Below, in pieces: positions 61,980 to 64,000 of a stretch of 64,000 bases of DNA. A program made the position numbers and the translations under genes. The notes under the pieces were generated by a model that saw only the letters and a list, made by a program, of their open reading frames with translations, did not search any database and had not been told where the DNA came from. Source of the DNA: Anagrus nilaparvatae (lineage: Eukaryota > Arthropoda > Insecta > Hymenoptera > Mymaridae); NCBI GenBank assembly GCA_022575985.1, contig JAKSXM010000206.1:310001-374000 (forward strand). Direction: 5' to 3'. Positions within the stretch are counted from its first letter, which is position 1. Every line of letters starts with the position of its first letter.

Positions 61980-62765
61980 CAAAAACAAAAAAATATTTTT
62001 GATACGTCTACCGCCATGATTTTCTAGTAATTTGAACCCTACAGAATTGTAAAAAAAAAAAACGTAAACATGAAATAGGCGATGGATGCCAAAAAGATTT
62101 TGCCACTTTTATGTCAAAAACCGTATTTTTCATATCCGAGCTGACCCGAATTTTAGAAATAAATTTTTTGGTAAATAAAATTATAAAAAATGGCTGAAAA
62201 TTTTGGATTTCCAGAGAAAAACGACTCCTGAGGGAAAAAAACTTTTCTTTTTACAATGAAATTTAACCAGGTTACCGTCAATTTAAGATTTTGATCAAAT
62301 TTATCTTAAAAAAGATTGAAATTCTTCTGAAAAAATCCTGTTTTTGAACTTAAAAAATTCTTAACTTGCCCAATTTTCATAGTAAAGCAATAACTTTTTT
62401 TCTTCAATTTGGTTGTTTTCCCTGTCCATTCATTTCTTTAAGAAAAAAAATCATTTTCATATACTAAAATTCAATTTAAATATCAAAAACATAAATAAAT
62501 TTTGCTATTTGTAGCTATAAATAGTTTTTGACTTGAAAAGTAAATTTAAGTACATAAATTTTTTTTTTCTTATAGAAATGAATTGGCAGGGAAAAATTAA
62601 TCGATTAAAAAAAAATTATTATTTTACGATGAAATTCAACCGAGTTATGTATTTTCTAAATTCAAAAAGGGTTTCAAAATAATTGAAATTATATTGAAAA
62701 AATCCTGTTTCTGAACATAAAATTTGCATTATTCGCTTAATTTTCATCGTAAAATAATAATTATT
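61980..62765. repeat. Diverged partial copy of the 13.3-14.8 kb palindrome
   Basis: ACCGCCATGATTTTCTAGTA, GGCGATGGATGCCAAAAAGA, TTTTCATATCCGAGCTG, then AGATTGAAATT and TTTACGATGA phrases follow the order seen at 13390-13780. It is a half-element with local rearrangement. Non-coding. Confidence 0.6.
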
Positions 62766-63270
62766 TTTGGTTCCTCATAACCATTGTGATAGGTGACATT
62801 TTGACTTTTGATTCTTTGGCATATAAGCATGTTTTGAAACCCTAGGAAACTAAAAAACCGGTTTTTAAAAAAAGTCTATATGTTTATGTATGTATGTATG
62901 TATTTATATGTACGTATGAAAACAGGTAATTTTTTTCTACGTACGTATGAAAACACCTCATTTTTTTCTCCGAAAGTATTAATTTTAGAAACATCGTTTT
63001 CACTCGATATCTAGGATTTGTTACTTAATATTTTGAACATTTTATTCTCAAAATTTTTTCCACCAAAAAATACTAGAAACCCCAATTTTTTTTTTCTTTT
63101 TGGATGAAGTAGCTAATTTTCTTTTTCATGAAAGTATTATATTTAGAAACATCGTATTTACTTGATATTATTAATTTTATAACTGATTTTTTGAAAACTT
63201 TTTTGCTCAAAACTTTTGCCACTAAAAAATACAAAAAACAAAAATTTTTTTATTCTTTATGGACGTAGTA
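62766..63270 (-). repeat. Inverted copy of the 22-23.4 kb repeat family
   Basis: On the minus strand: ATTAGGTACTACGTCC, TTTTGGTGGCAAA-type, CGAGTGAAAACGATG and ATTAATACTTTC phrases in family order, ending with the GGTTTCAAAACATGC-type segment. An internal (ATGT)n microsatellite lies at 62880-62925. Confidence 0.55.
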
Positions 63271-63479
63271 CCTAATTTTTAACATGCAAACGGATATAAA
63301 TATGAATTAATTGATAAATTAATAAGAAAACATAAAAATAAAAATAAAGATAATAATAATAGTTCAATGAACTCTACACAAAATAATAACATAATATATC
63401 GGTAGTTCTTAGCTATTTTTACCCAAGTCTGAGGTCGATGTCTTGGATTTAAAAAATACTAATTGCACTGTGTTTGGTA

Positions 63480-64000
63480 TGTAAAAATATGGTTACTGGC
63501 CAATTTTTAAGGCTCTAGGTGGCTTGGTTGCGATTTGGCAGCTGTTTTTCCAATTTTGATTTTTTTCGAATTCTCAGCCACCCGTTTGCTTTTTATTTTC
63601 TGGACGCCCTAAATAAGCCTAAAAAATATTTTCCTTATGAAGGTGGGTAGTAAAAATTCCCGCCCAATCCGAATCTGACAATATTTTTTCGGGAAAACCT
63701 CAGGAAAAGCTGAAAAATCGGAAAAACTAAAGGAAACTTGAAAATACAAATTTCTCAAAAAGCATCACTTTTTTTTTTTTTTAATTTTTTTTACATGTGT
63801 TTTCCCATACTTTTCATGCTGGTAACCTCTTTTTTTGTCCCATTTGCCTTTTAAGTACTTAAAAATCAATTTTAGGCTCAAAAAAATGATTTTAAAAATT
63901 GTTCATTTTCTGAATTTTCCAATTTTCTCGCTTTTCCTGATAGAAAATGAAAAATCTGACTTGATTTTCGGATTCCTCGGGAAATTTTACATTGAAAACC
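63480..64000. repeat. Dispersed repeat, relative of 41930-42400
   Basis: AAAGCTGAAAAATCGGAAAA, AACTTGAAAATACAAATTTC and TTTTCCCATACTTTTC correspond in order to 42005-42110. Runs off the window edge. No coding potential. Confidence 0.4.

Overview
The window looks like nuclear DNA from an arthropod, most likely an insect. It is extremely A+T-rich. Introns are short (about 60-120 nt) with GT...AG ends. The genes include an insect-type Toll receptor locus and a secreted repetitive cuticle-like protein, and the intergenic DNA is packed with inverted-repeat (foldback/MITE-type) elements. The species cannot be fixed from the sequence. An AT-rich hymenopteran or dipteran would fit, but this is inference. 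No prokaryotic features, rRNA, functional tRNA or CRISPR were seen, and no autonomous transposon protein was found.

Layout. 1-16.6 kb has no gene I can support. It is AT-rich DNA with foldback elements, including a nested inverted repeat of about 4.1 kb (11.5-15.6 kb). 16.6-17.6 kb (minus) holds a small two-exon protein kinase with a hydrophobic, signal-like N terminus. 18.2-19.6 kb (minus) holds a three-exon secreted Ala/Pro/Val/Gln/His repeat protein, whose main exon has no internal ATG. 22-23.4 kb is a tandem repeat array. 23.7-40.1 kb is a Toll locus. An intact upstream unit (gene 1) encodes signal peptide, leucine-rich repeats and LRR-CT, then stops before any membrane segment. A second unit (gene 2) has a 5' half broken by three one-base deletions, followed by intact exons for the LRRs, membrane segment and TIR domain. 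Exon phases would allow gene 1 exons to splice straight to the TIR-bearing exons of gene 2.

40-47.9 kb is intergenic: a tRNA-derived SINE, Helitron-like ends, a TTAA-flanked MITE and dispersed repeats. 47.9-55.4 kb is a higher-order satellite built on a 14-bp unit (GTTGACCAGATTTA). Two palindromic elements with clean 8-bp target duplications have inserted into it. 55.4-57.9 kb is a multi-exon gene of unknown function that begins where the satellite ends and carries apparent one-base frame breaks. 58-64 kb is repeats, including a 1.4-kb palindrome.

How the genes relate. The Toll units are duplicates and form the one functional cluster: extracellular recognition (LRR) and intracellular TIR signalling. 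The kinase, the cuticle-like protein and the 55-kb gene have no visible functional link to it or to each other. Exon limits were assigned by eye from splice consensus, phase and paralogue comparison. Repeat limits are by eye and approximate unless a target duplication is named.
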